From NCBI RefSeq assembly GCF_000224145.3, contig NC_020167.2, positions 862,927 to 926,926 on the forward strand: a stretch of 64,000 nt of DNA, given 5' to 3'. The stretch comes from Ciona intestinalis. Lineage: Eukaryota; Chordata; Ascidiacea; Phlebobranchia; Cionidae. The notes beneath the pieces were generated by a model that was not told the origin of the DNA, searched no databases, and was given only the letters and a program-made list of their open reading frames with translations. Below, piece after piece: positions 47,801 to 58,432 of the stretch. The first letter of the stretch is position 1, and each line of letters starts with the position of its first letter. Both the position numbers and the translations under genes were made by a program.

Positions 47801-50800
47801 TACATGAAATGAATTTTGAAGTTTAAATACTGTAGAATACTGCTTGATGCAATCTCAAAAAAACGTTATAAAATTTATTTATTCTATCTTAAATATATGT
47901 AGGTATTTAATGTTAACTAAAATCTTATGGTCCCTTTGTCATTTAAAATTCTCGTACTTCTCGTATGGTTATGGGTATCCTGTAAATTACAGTCAACAAA
48001 ATAAGGAAGTTGCAGGTTTGATTTTAGTAAAACATGTTTTTTGGCTGGTGACCCTCCAAGAAAACTACAAGTTAATTGGGGGGGGGGACCCCCTGACCCC
48101 TGCCCATGACCTACTGACCCCTGCCCATGACCTACTCTCTTTAACCAGCTCATCACTACAAATTAAATAATATAAATATACCATGATTATATGGACTTTT
48201 TTATAATATGTACAATTGCATCAGGTATGTAAGGGCCATCAATTAATTAATGAAGGCGATCAAGAAGTTTCAATCTACTTTGTTGTGACCGGCAACTTGA
48301 GAGTTTCACAAACATTACCTGAAGTTGGTTTTGATGAACAAAGAAATGTCAGTGTTTTGGGTTTTTATTGTAAACCTTTTTTTAACCATTTAATAAACAA
48401 TTTTAATAATATTATATATTAAACAACTCTGTGTTTTGAATTGGGAACCACGAACATCAATACTTAATACTAATTTATGAAAAAGTTTCAGCATGTTTTG
48501 TAAAAATTGTCAAATGCTAGTTTTTAAAAATCTGTAATGTGTCATGTCCCCACCAAAAATTTAAAGAACCACTGTTTTAATCAACAGGTGACTTTGTTTG
48601 AAGCAAAACCAGGAATGTTAACTGGCCAACTTGCGGTGCTCACGGGAGAACCTTCATTCTTCGAGGTTTCTGCTCTCGTTGATTCCGTAATAGCCAGAGT
48701 GACTCGGCAAAGTTTCTACAAAATGATGCGTCGTTACCCCCGCATGGTTCTTAACACGGCACACACCGTCATGCTGAGGGTTAGTTCGTTCGTTCGTCAA
48801 ATCGACTTCGCTCTTGATTGGCAGATGGTGGAAGCTGGAAAGGCGTTGTACAAGTAAATAACATTCATTTTTATTTGGAGTTGTGTGGTACAAGGTAAAA
48901 AGTATCCTGATAATTAATGGTTCAAATTCAAAGTAAAGGATTCTAATTTATATAACATTTTAAATTAATGGCTTTGAACTAGTTACCATAAATTAATATG
49001 ATGTTAAAGCAAGTCAAGTTGTTTGCTTTAAACAATGTCTTAGAGGAATATAATATAGTTAATTAAGTGCAGACTGTTTAGTTTTATCTGTTGTGTGTGA
49101 GTAAATACATTAACCTATTTAACAAGATTGTGTAAATAAACCTATTCATGCTCTTTACATTGTAGTGACTTTATAGTTTTAAACTCTAAAGAAAAGTATT
49201 TTGTAATTAATTTTGAATCAACAGAATATTCTAGTTTTTTTGCACCTGTTCTCATGCTCATGCCTCATGCCTTTTAATGATGACCTTCTATATTACTAAA
49301 GCAAGTTTCCTTTTGACACAGACAAGGCAGTAGAAGTGACTGCATGTATATAATTCTTCACGGTCGCTTGCGCTCAGTGCATTTAAAGTCAGATGGAAAG
49401 AAGGAACTGGTTGCGGAATATGGAAAGGGAGAGATTGTTGGAATGGTAACTTTCTTCGCTTGTATTCAAACTGTGTCGTATTTTTAATAGTTGAGCTAAA
49501 AAATTGATGGTTTTTAAATTTTTGCTGTGGAGAGGATTTATTTATCATTAGCATTGGGTAGTAGTGCATTACTTAGCAATGGACATATCTCTTGTATGTT
49601 AAGGAACTGCAATATTAAAAATAGGACTTTTTTCCTTTTTCGAACTTTTTTCCTTTTTTTTGTAAAGTTCATAAGGGTGTGGTTTAAGAAAGCTATTAAA
49701 ACTGTCTTATCTATGTATCAAATGTTGCTTGATAAAATAAAATAACCTGCTTTTTTAGACTGAAGCATTAAAAGGTATATCTCGTCCAACATCGTTACAT
49801 GCAGTTCGCGATACTGAGTTGGCTAAAATACCTGAAGGGCTAATTAAACAGATAAGGGTGAGTTTTATTGTTAAAATATTTCCTTTATTTTCTGTTGTGG
49901 TTGGACAATAGATTTTTAAAAAGGAGTTGATAAGGAATGAGGTAAAACAAAACAGGAAAATGGTGGGTAAACATAAAACACCTCATTTTGGTTTAATATT
50001 AAAGTCTGTTTGTTGTATTATCTTATATTTCATCTTATAAATCTGCTCTTGGCATTAAATGAGTTATCAAAATTTGGTTAAATAAGATCGATATGAGGAG
50101 GCACACTATTTCTATTTGTTTCCATAACCATTTTTGTAACATTTTACAAGATCTGCACTGCTTCTAATTTATAAGTCCTTTATCTGTAAACAGCCTACAA
50201 ACCAAATTTACAGCTATTTTGCCTATGTGGTAATTCAATTGCTTTCTCTTAATCCAGAGGCAACATCCTGGTGTTGTGACGCGACTTATTTCACTGATGT
50301 CCGATAAAATACTTGGTAACATGCTTTCACAAAAGAAGTCACATGTAAGGTCATCAGATGTACTTGCTCCCAAACAAACTATGCAAGAAGAAAGTATGTT
50401 CTATTGTTTTCTTTATTTCACCAATACCTTCCGATACTGCAGCTCAGTGATTACTCCAACCCAGCGTTCCTTGGGTGTTGTTCAAATTTTATGTAATATT
50501 TATCAGTCAACAGTAATGTAAAAAAAGTACTCACATTGTTGCATACATATAACTTAAAAGCAAGAGGTGCTTGTAAGCGGCATATACAACCCACAACAAG
50601 AGTATCGCCTTTCCACGAAAAGATTCAGCTGCACAACTACCAAATGCACAATTCTATCTGCCTTCGTTTAGAAATAAATAGCAAAAAATTGGTACCTAAT
50701 AAACAATCTATTCTTGCAGCTAGTTTTGCATATGGAGATGTTTCAAACCATCTTGCCAACTTATCAACTGTCGCTATATTACCCGCTTCAAGTGATGTGC

Positions 50801-53800
50801 CGTTAGATAAAGTATCTATGGAATTACATCATGCACTGGGGGGCATTTGTAATCAGGTTTTAAGACTCAACAGCGATCTAATTATTCAACGTCTCGGTCA
50901 TAATGCACTTGACAGGTAAGAATATAATATACGTAAACAAAATTTTCTCTGCAGGGATTCCTTACTTCTCCATACACTGGCAAGCCTCACATGAGCATTT
51001 CTATCATTTTTAAACTTAATCTTACTTTTTTTTAGTGAATCAGTCACAATTTTTTTACAATAATTTTTCATTAGCTATGGACCTATTCATAGAATGTAAA
51101 CACAAAAAAAATACACACACAAAAAAGTACCCGAACACAAAAGAAGTGTTTGGAACAAATACCAAGAATTTGAGAATATAACTACTCCAAAAATTCTAAT
51201 CCCAACCTGGCATTAAGTATTTACACTGTTGTCTTATTTTCAGTGTGCAAGAATACAGGTTATCTAACTGGTTGGCCCACCATGAGGATTCACATCGAAT
51301 GGTTCTTTATCAAACTGACTTTACCATGACACCATGGACACAACGTTGTATAAGACAGGCTGATGCTGTTTTAATCGTTGCACTTGGTGATGGAGAACCA
51401 AAAGTTGGGAAGGTATTCACTGACTTGTCATCACTGACTTGTCATTTTACTTTAATCATTTATCGCAAATCGGCAATCAATGCAATATTGTCTATTAATA
51501 TTTTGACTGCTCTGCTGTCTGCTTTGGTTGACCAATTAGAAATGTCAAAATGGTCAATTGTGCCCAAAAATTGCACTAAATTGATGGATTTTTTATGTTT
51601 TCAAACAAAGTTAACGAAACGATTATTTTAGTTGGAGGCCCAGCTTGAAGGGATGGCTGTTCGGGCTTTAAAGATGTTGGTTCTGCTTCACCGACCAGGC
51701 ATTATACGACCAACGAGAACAGTTGATTGGTTAAACATGAGGGGATGGTTGACTGAACATATTCATATTAAATGTCCAAAGCGATTGTTCGGACGAACAC
51801 GTAAATCAAAAATGGTAACATGCTTGTTTGTAATGTATTTTTGTTCTCTTAATATACAATTAAGCTTTCTGAATTGCTTAACGGCACAGAAATACTAGAA
51901 CCTTACGTATATATGTCACGTATGTCACGTACCTCAAAAGTTGATTCAATTAGCATTGATTAATGATAGTTTTGACGTACACCTGAGTCTGAGAAACCAT
52001 GATGTGTACGTGATAGTTGTAAATGTGTGTCAAAAAAGTTTTTGGTTCATTTAAATCGGGGGTTCCCAAACCGCGGCCCGCAGAAGCAAAATAAATGGCC
52101 CTCAAAGGCCTTCAAAATTACCGATTGCATACGTTCACAAATAAACATATTACTTTAAAAAATCGTCTAAAAATGTTTTATTGATTTCTGTAATATTTTA
52201 CATTTTCATTGTTACGTCACAAAAATAGGCTGTCACAGCATCAGCCAACCTTATACGCTTGTTACTCTGGTAAAGGGGTTATATCGCGACATGATTCAAC
52301 AAAAATACTTTGAAACTTGTCTTTTACTCCGCAAGTAGGTAGTTTAATCTGTTCTAGAAGCCATGTTTATTACCAGCATATGTGTCGAACTTCCTGACCT
52401 AACTAACAGTATTCGTTATAACCAAAGTTTGGCCAATACAAGTCGCGTCGCCAATATAGCAGGGAAAAAAGTTGTTAATATATAACAAATAGTAGAATAA
52501 CAGTGATGTGTTTTTAGTTTTTAATCATTCTATATTATAAAAAATAGGTGGAGTACTGGGAAAAGTTGTCAACAAAACCAGTTGATAAATTTAGTGATTT
52601 TTCTCGGCTTGCACGATTTCTTACTGGAACATCTATCGCTCTTGTGCTTGGTGGTGGGGGCGCTAGAGGTCTTTCACAAATCGGAATTTTGCAATCACTT
52701 CAAAACGCTGGTAAATTTTTAATAAATTCTTGTGAATTTTTTTTGTTACATGATCCCAATAAAACTATTGTAAAAAAACAGTAACAGAAATAATTTTTAG
52801 TTTTTTTTTGTTTTACGATATTGATATTTGTGTCTGCAGCATGGTACAGTGATTAGTTTTCTTACTTGGTATACATTAAGTGCTAGGTTATAGGCTCGTT
52901 GTTGCTGCTATTGTCAAGCAAGACACTATGTATGTAGTAGGTACCAACCCAAAAGAAACTGTATGTGGTGTCACTGGTGTGTAATAGGGCAACAATGTTG
53001 CAAATGTGCCTGACTACACATGAATAGAAATAATTAGTGAATTATAACAGGTGTTCCCGTTGATATGATTGGTGGTACTTCCATCGGTGCCTTTATGGGC
53101 GGACTGTGGGCAGCTCATCGTAACATTGAAACAATGAAAGAAAAGTCGCTGATACTTTGTGATGATATGAGTTCAATTGTATCAAAAATACTCGACCTAA
53201 CGTATCCGTTTACATCCATGTTCTCTGGTGCTTCATTCAATCGAGCAATCCACACAATATTTAAAGATATACAGATCGAGGTGACAACAACAATAATAAC
53301 TTTATTTAGTCATCAATACAGCGTTAACGGTTCTTTACTCTAACCCTGTTTTTTTAAATTATTTTTTTCTGTAACCAGAGTAACCTTATTTTTTCGATAT
53401 TTTTTGGTTTTGGTTTGTATTGAAATAATAGTTAATCGTTGGGTTACACAGGATCTATGGATTCCATATTTCACCATCACAACCGATATCACTTCATCTG
53501 AGATGCGGGTGCATACCGACGGTATTTAACTCTTTATTATCTATTGTTTTTAACAAATTAATAGGAAACCTGTTTTTATAAATTCTAAAAGTCATCAGTT
53601 TCAGTTCAGTTAACTTAGTGTGATAACATTGCTTGGTGCATGTGACTTAGGTTCACTATGGCGATATATCAGAGGCAGCATGTCATACCATCCATACCTT
53701 CCACCACTATGCGATCCACGGGATGGACATTATCTTCTTGATGGTTGTTTCGTCAATAACCTACCAGGCAATATTATATGCATTGTTCAGAAACACATGC

Positions 53801-56800
53801 AAAATCATTGCTTTTTAAGTTGCCTGTCAAAGTTATATGACCATAAAGTTAGATTTCTCCATACAGCAGGTGGCCATCAGATCAGGGTGCAAGTTTGCTA
53901 AGTGTGTTCTAATTTGAATTATTTAACAATAGATTTGTGTGGAACCTCACATGTATAATAGTTGCATGGTTGGTTGTAAACAAAGTGAATGTTTTTTGTA
54001 TGATGCAGGCGTAACATTTTTCAAAACTCATATTTAGCTTAAGGTTTAAAAATACAGTTAGTTTTAAAAAAAACAGGTTTCCAATCACATTTTGTTTATG
54101 CTTGAATTTCTGTAATAGTTTCTGTATTGATTTCATGTAAGTTTACAGTTAATCACTAAGCTCCAACCCTTAAATTTACAATTTACGGTGTGACTCACTT
54201 GACTATTATCGTCCAATTTGTTACATTTCAAATAAGTAGACCGCGCCTAAGCTGGCGTAAGGTGTATGAAACAGAACACTCGTGTTTAACGACTGTCGTT
54301 TTTTCGGCCAGGTTAGGGTAAAGTAAGTTACATTCATTCAAGTAGAAATGTTATATTGAATATTATGGTTCCACATGTCCATTTAAGTACAAATGTTAGC
54401 AAAAGGGGAAATTTGTTCTAGCTTCGACCATCAACTAACCTTTTTTTTGGCTTTGAATTTGTGGTTTGAATTTCTGGGTAACCCCTTTTACTTAAATAAT
54501 ATTACTATGGCTTGTGTAGGTTGGTTATGGAGGTATGTGCGTGCAAGCATGTCATTATCAGGATATCTGCCTCCACTTTGTGACCCAAAAGATGGCCACT
54601 TGCTAATGGACGGAGGATATCTCAATAACTTACCAGGTAGCTTAGTCAGCAATGATTTGGTATGTGTCAGCTGCTTCATAAACCTTATTCTACACAAATG
54701 TAATACTTAGTTTTATTAATTATTACCTCTATTTTTTTTATGGACTAAATATTGCGATACACATGATGTAATCTGTTATATTGCTTGTTCCAGTCATATA
54801 TTATTAGTTATTACCAAGTAATGTCTAGGGAGGTGATTTTTAAATGTTGTTCATGGAAAACTAATGTTTAATAGTTAATAAGTTATTCCAAAATGGAAGC
54901 ATTCACCAAAATGGGTAAACATAGTTTTGATGTATTTATAAATCCTATCAGTACTTGAAAACAGTCTAAAATTAAATAGCTTGGTTTGTATTCTAGTGTG
55001 AAGAAATAAAGAGTTCATTGGAAATATATATTAAGTTAAAAAAAGCTGGAGATCAAAATATAGTATCCCAATAGGAGAAAAACTACATTGTTTTTTGGTT
55101 TGTGTTAAGTTTTAACAAAAAGAAAAGTCAAAAAAATTAAACAAGTGCCAAACTTTTGAGGCTCCGCTGTTTTTTTGTTTAACAAATTCAAAGTTTTTTT
55201 GGAATTATTGTTTAAAATGATTATTATGACACAGAATGTGGCCAAGAGAACATTTCGCCTTTTAAAGATTAAAAAGTAGTTGCTACAAACATAACAACTT
55301 TGGTAATTTTGTTGACAAAATATTTGACCACTAGGTGATGTTGCGAGAGCACGTGGTGCATGTAAGGTTATTGCCGTCGATGTTGGATCTGAAACTGAAG
55401 TCGATTTCACTGATTATGGCGACCATTTATCTGGATGGTGGTTGCTATGGAAACGGTGGACAGGAAGGTGGACGGGCAGGATCAAGGTAATGCCACATTT
55501 AGTTAAGTAAGCCTTTATTTTAAGCAGGGTTTCGGCCTGTTTTAGGTGTTAATATGTCTAGTAGCGGTAGCTTTTTCTAGAAGTAGGCACCATCAAATTA
55601 AGGTTGCTATCAGGACAAAGAATTTTGTACATTCATTTATGATTTAATTAGGTAAATTTGATTAATATTGATGATATTTTATGTTACAGGTTCCTGACTT
55701 AAATGACATACAGTCGCGACTGTCGTATATATCTTGTCACTATCTGCTTGAAAAAGTCATTAAATCTGATTATTGTTTCTACGTACGACCTCCAATTGCA
55801 AAATATAAAACGCTGGAGTTCCACAAGTAAGTTGAAATAATTAAATCAACCCTTCAATGCCACCTGGACAATTGAAACAAACAAAACTCCATGTTTTATG
55901 TACTAAGAAATAGGAACTAATTATTATACCAAATATCCCCCACCACCCCCTCAAAAAATAATTGTTTAGTAGTTCAGAAACTAGGAAGGGTCAAAGTTAT
56001 TTAACATTCTTTCTTATATTGCATGCATTGTCACATGACACTTTTTACTGGTTTAATTTTATGTAATTCTTTTAAAAGCAGGTTTTTAAAACTGGTGGTA
56101 GCTTTAGTTTTTATTTGAGCATCTCCCTTCTATATACAATTTTAGGTTTTATTGGTAAATGCATCCCTCTTTAATATTAAACGTTGATTTATGTGTAACA
56201 GCACCCCAAAAAATTACTAACTTTTTGTTAAAAGGTCATATATGTCAGAGCGCTTAGTTTAAATTTTAATAACTTTGTTTATTTATGTTTTCAAGGGTAT
56301 TTTATAAAAAACAAACCTGTACCCAATCACAGGCATAAGGAACTGTACCAGGTTGGCTTCAATCACGGTGTGAAAATATTCACTGATGAATGGGCGTCGC
56401 ATTTCTGGAAGGAATTGATCAGTGACCAGAACTTACCCGTGAGCCAATCTATCGCATCAAAAGTATGATCATTTTTTTATATGAGCAGTTTTTGACTTTC
56501 TTTTATTTTAGGGTCGTGCAGATATTTCATTCACAGATCTGTCTGAGTTTTTAACCGAACAAATGGAAACGAATGATTTAAGGAATCCATCAGGTAAATA
56601 TGCTTCATATCAATCTTTGTTTAAATAAATACTTTTGTTGAAACAAATTGTAATTTGGTTTTTTTGTCTGCGACTTGTGTTATGTTATTATTTTCTCAGT
56701 TGCTTTAAAAATGATTAGTTTGTTTAAAAACTAAAATTGTCAGGTTTTATTAGTTTTTTTTAATTATTAGGTTGTTTAAATGTCAAAATTTTAACTGGTC

Positions 56801-57236
56801 TTATACTTAATTTATTTTTTGTAGTATGTAATAGTTCTTATATCCAGTCTAACATAATAATGTTTCCACAGATTCGGAATACGAATTTGGATATGATTCT
56901 TCACCTGAAACTTTCTTCCGTGGGTCGAATGGAATGCGAAGAATGATGAGCGAACCATATGATATGAATAAAGTAATTCAACAAACCATTTTTCACTAAA
57001 CCCTAAATTACTTTTGCCTTAACGCTTTTTGCTTACAGATGACCGAAATTCGCTCTATTGACCAAAAGCAGGACACTGTACAATCGCTTTGTGCCATCAC
57101 ATCTGCAAGTCCGACAACGTCACATAATTATGATAGACGACATTCTTCTTTTCAACAAACACAAACCATTATTCCTTCTTATTCATCAGATGATGAAGAA
57201 GATGATTCGAGGTTAATTCTCTCATCTTCTATATGA
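41852..57236 (+). CDS. PNPLA6/7: PNPLA6/7-type lysophospholipase (neuropathy target esterase)
   Basis: ER-anchored serine hydrolase of (lyso)phosphatidylcholine. Exons: 41852-41929, 43487-43574, 43861-43952, 44064-44326, 44698-44866, 45063 into gap, 45663-45810, 46196-46278, 46345-46471, 46531-46607, 46936-47023, 47311-47367, 47673-47783, 48225-48347, 48588-48853, 49322-49445, 49759-49857, 50258-50393, 50720-50915, 51244-51412, 51632-51814, 52548-52710, 53051-53280, 53452-53521, then 53651-53767 or 54520-54636, 55335-55486, 55690-55826, 56333-56438, 56512-56593, 56872-56972, 57039-57236; about 1,400 residues. Order seen: N-terminal membrane segment (about 29-48), [15 protein letters not shown], three cyclic-nucleotide-binding-like domains ([35 protein letters not shown] with [27 protein letters not shown]), then patatin: GGGGARG oxyanion loop, GTSIG nucleophile Ser, DGG catalytic Asp. 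PNPLA6 and PNPLA7 cannot be separated. The last exon may instead splice at TCGAG|GTTAAT, giving a slightly different tail. Confidence 0.93.
45114..45406. other. Assembly gap (293 N) in PNPLA exon 6
   Basis: Removes the rest of exon 6, about 33 codons of the first cyclic-nucleotide-binding domain by comparison with human PNPLA6. The base after the gap begins GTAAGA, which looks like the missing donor. Confidence 0.9.
47395..47455 (-). repeat. SINE 3' tail in PNPLA intron
   Basis: AATGTAACTTACTTTATCCT, GCGTGGCCTGAAAACGACAG: minus-strand tail of the SINE. Confidence 0.65.
48075..48137. repeat. G run and 21-bp minisatellite
   Basis: A run of about ten G is followed by two copies of CTGACCCCTGCCCATGACCTA, in a PNPLA intron. 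Confidence 0.85.
52053..52540. mobile_element. hAT-like terminus in PNPLA intron (remnant)
   Basis: GGGGGTTCCCAAACCGCGGC followed by CCGCAGAAG resembles the ends of animal hAT (Charlie-type) elements. I found no matching inverted end before exon 22, so the extent is a guess and the copy is probably truncated. Confidence 0.4.
52838..53010 (+). repeat. Diverged SINE in PNPLA intron
   Basis: GGTACAGTGATTAGTTTTC, then TAGGTTATAGGCTCGTTGTT, GCTGCTATTGTC and CAAGCAAGACACT follow the order of the full-length SINE at low identity; the tail is lost. Confidence 0.4.
53651..53767 (+). CDS. PNPLA6/7: PNPLA6/7 alternative catalytic exon, version a
   Basis: 117 nt, entered in phase 1 after exon 24 and leaving in the phase needed by exon 26. 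Encodes [30 protein letters not shown] and VNNLP, homologous to version b (27 of 39 residues identical). Patatin proteins normally have DGG or DGA after the catalytic Asp; here it is DGC. The acceptor (GACTTAG) is fair; the donor is CCAG|GCAATA, a GC instead of GT. Either a mutually exclusive exon using a GC-AG intron, or a decaying duplicate. Confidence 0.75.
54235..54340 (+). repeat. SINE 3' tail between the alternative exons
   Basis: AAGCTGGCGTAAGGTGTATG, ACGACTGTCGTTTTTTCGGC and AAGTTACATTCATTC match the SINE tail. It lies between exons 25a and 25b. Confidence 0.65.
54520..54636 (+). CDS. PNPLA6/7: PNPLA6/7 catalytic exon, version b (canonical)
   Basis: 117 nt with the same phases as version a. 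Encodes [39 protein letters not shown], very close to human PNPLA6 and with the standard DGG. Splice sites are canonical (GTGTAG acceptor, CCAG|GTAGCT donor). Using both a and b would keep the frame but duplicate the active-site segment, so exclusive use is expected. Confidence 0.9.
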
Positions 57237-57490
57237 CATCTTATGTCTCATCTCAGTTGATACATGTTCATTACAGCCTTTCTCTTTTTCAGCCTTCTCT
57301 TCTTTTGACCTTCTTCATTCTCATTCTCTCACTTTATTTTCAATTGCATGACAACCACTGGCGGCCATTGATCCATACATTCATCCATGTCGTAGCACAA
57401 ATAACTTTAAAGTTAATATTGCATTAAAAGAGTCAACACTCATTATTATGAACAACCACACACGTTTGCACGATTACTGTGTGTTTTACC

Positions 57491-57496
57491 AATAAA
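57491..57496 (+). terminator. PNPLA6/7 polyadenylation signal candidate
   Basis: AATAAA 255 bases after the proposed stop, the first good signal downstream of the gene. Confidence 0.5.
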
Positions 57497-57847
57497 TATT
57501 GTTTTCTGTAAAATACAACGTGTGGTGATACTTTTATCATCTGTTTTTGGATGTATTGCAATAAAAATGACACACTGTGCCAGACAAAAGTGTTTCAAAT
57601 GACTGTATTCCAATTTGAAAGAAAAACAGTAACAGTAACTTAAAGATAGAAATTGAATACAGGAATTTTAAGGGCGAAAAAACAATAAATAACACGGCAA
57701 TGTTTATTATTATTGCTACGTATAAGAATGAATGAAAATAAAAAGGGATCCAACCGAGGTTTACAATAAACAAGGACACACTTATGTAGAAGTTAGAGCA
57801 GAAGCATTACATTAATACACCTATTACTGCGTGTCTTCATTAAAAGG

Positions 57848-58047
57848 GATATAGTAGGGTGGGGGAAGATGGGACACCTTTAGCACATAATATCAAAATA
57901 TCCTGATCTTGTTTTAAACAATTAACAATGGTCTATGGGAGTCGTGAGGATATAGTTTTACAATTCTTTGAATGTTTTTTGTTTACTACCAAATGGGGCG
58001 AGAACAGAACGAATGTGTCCCATCTTCCCCCACCCTACTATATATAT
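57848..58047. mobile_element. MITE copy, best preserved
   Basis: Ends TATAGTAGGGTGGGGGAAGA and CATCTTCCCCCACCCTACTA are near-perfect inverted repeats, flanked by AT/TA-rich sequence. A good family reference, about 200 bp. Confidence 0.9.
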
Positions 58048-58336
58048 TGTTTTATTCTATATTGGTCGAATATTACACAAAATGGTTTTTCCTTACCCGG
58101 CAGTTTATCTTTCTAAATCGAACATTTTTATTGTTCATTAGTGATTAAGGCTTTATTTAGGTAGTAACCCAGTAATAATGCATATGCTTTTATTTGAGTA
58201 AACAAGTAATATCTACATTGGCCATTACAATGTAAATTCCGATACCGGATTACCATCGGCATGTATTACTTTTCCGTCGCTAGCTGCACTTGATAATGTT
58301 AAGACGTTGTCGAGTTAAATATGGTCCGCCTATACG

Positions 58337-58432
58337 CCACTATGTCACTACGCATGCGCAAAAAGGACAAATAGATATATTATGCGACCCTTATGAAATA
58401 TGGCTGAAAAAGATGGGGGCTTAAATATTGGT
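58337..58432 (+). promoter_or_regulatory. Promoter-like spot with NRF1-type site
   Basis: GCATGCGC (NRF1-like) is followed about 45 bp later by ATG at 58400 opening MAEKDGGLNI, ending at a donor-like ATTG|GTAACT. No continuing exon is recognised, so this is a weak first-exon candidate. Confidence 0.2.

Noticed and set aside
47917..48156. Minus-strand ORF with a repeated GHGQGS-type motif
   Set aside because: Produced by the G run and 21-bp minisatellite; no splice or homology support.
53620..53901. 93-codon ORF as an independent patatin protein
   Set aside because: It is exon 25a plus read-through into intron; its start and tail have no family match.
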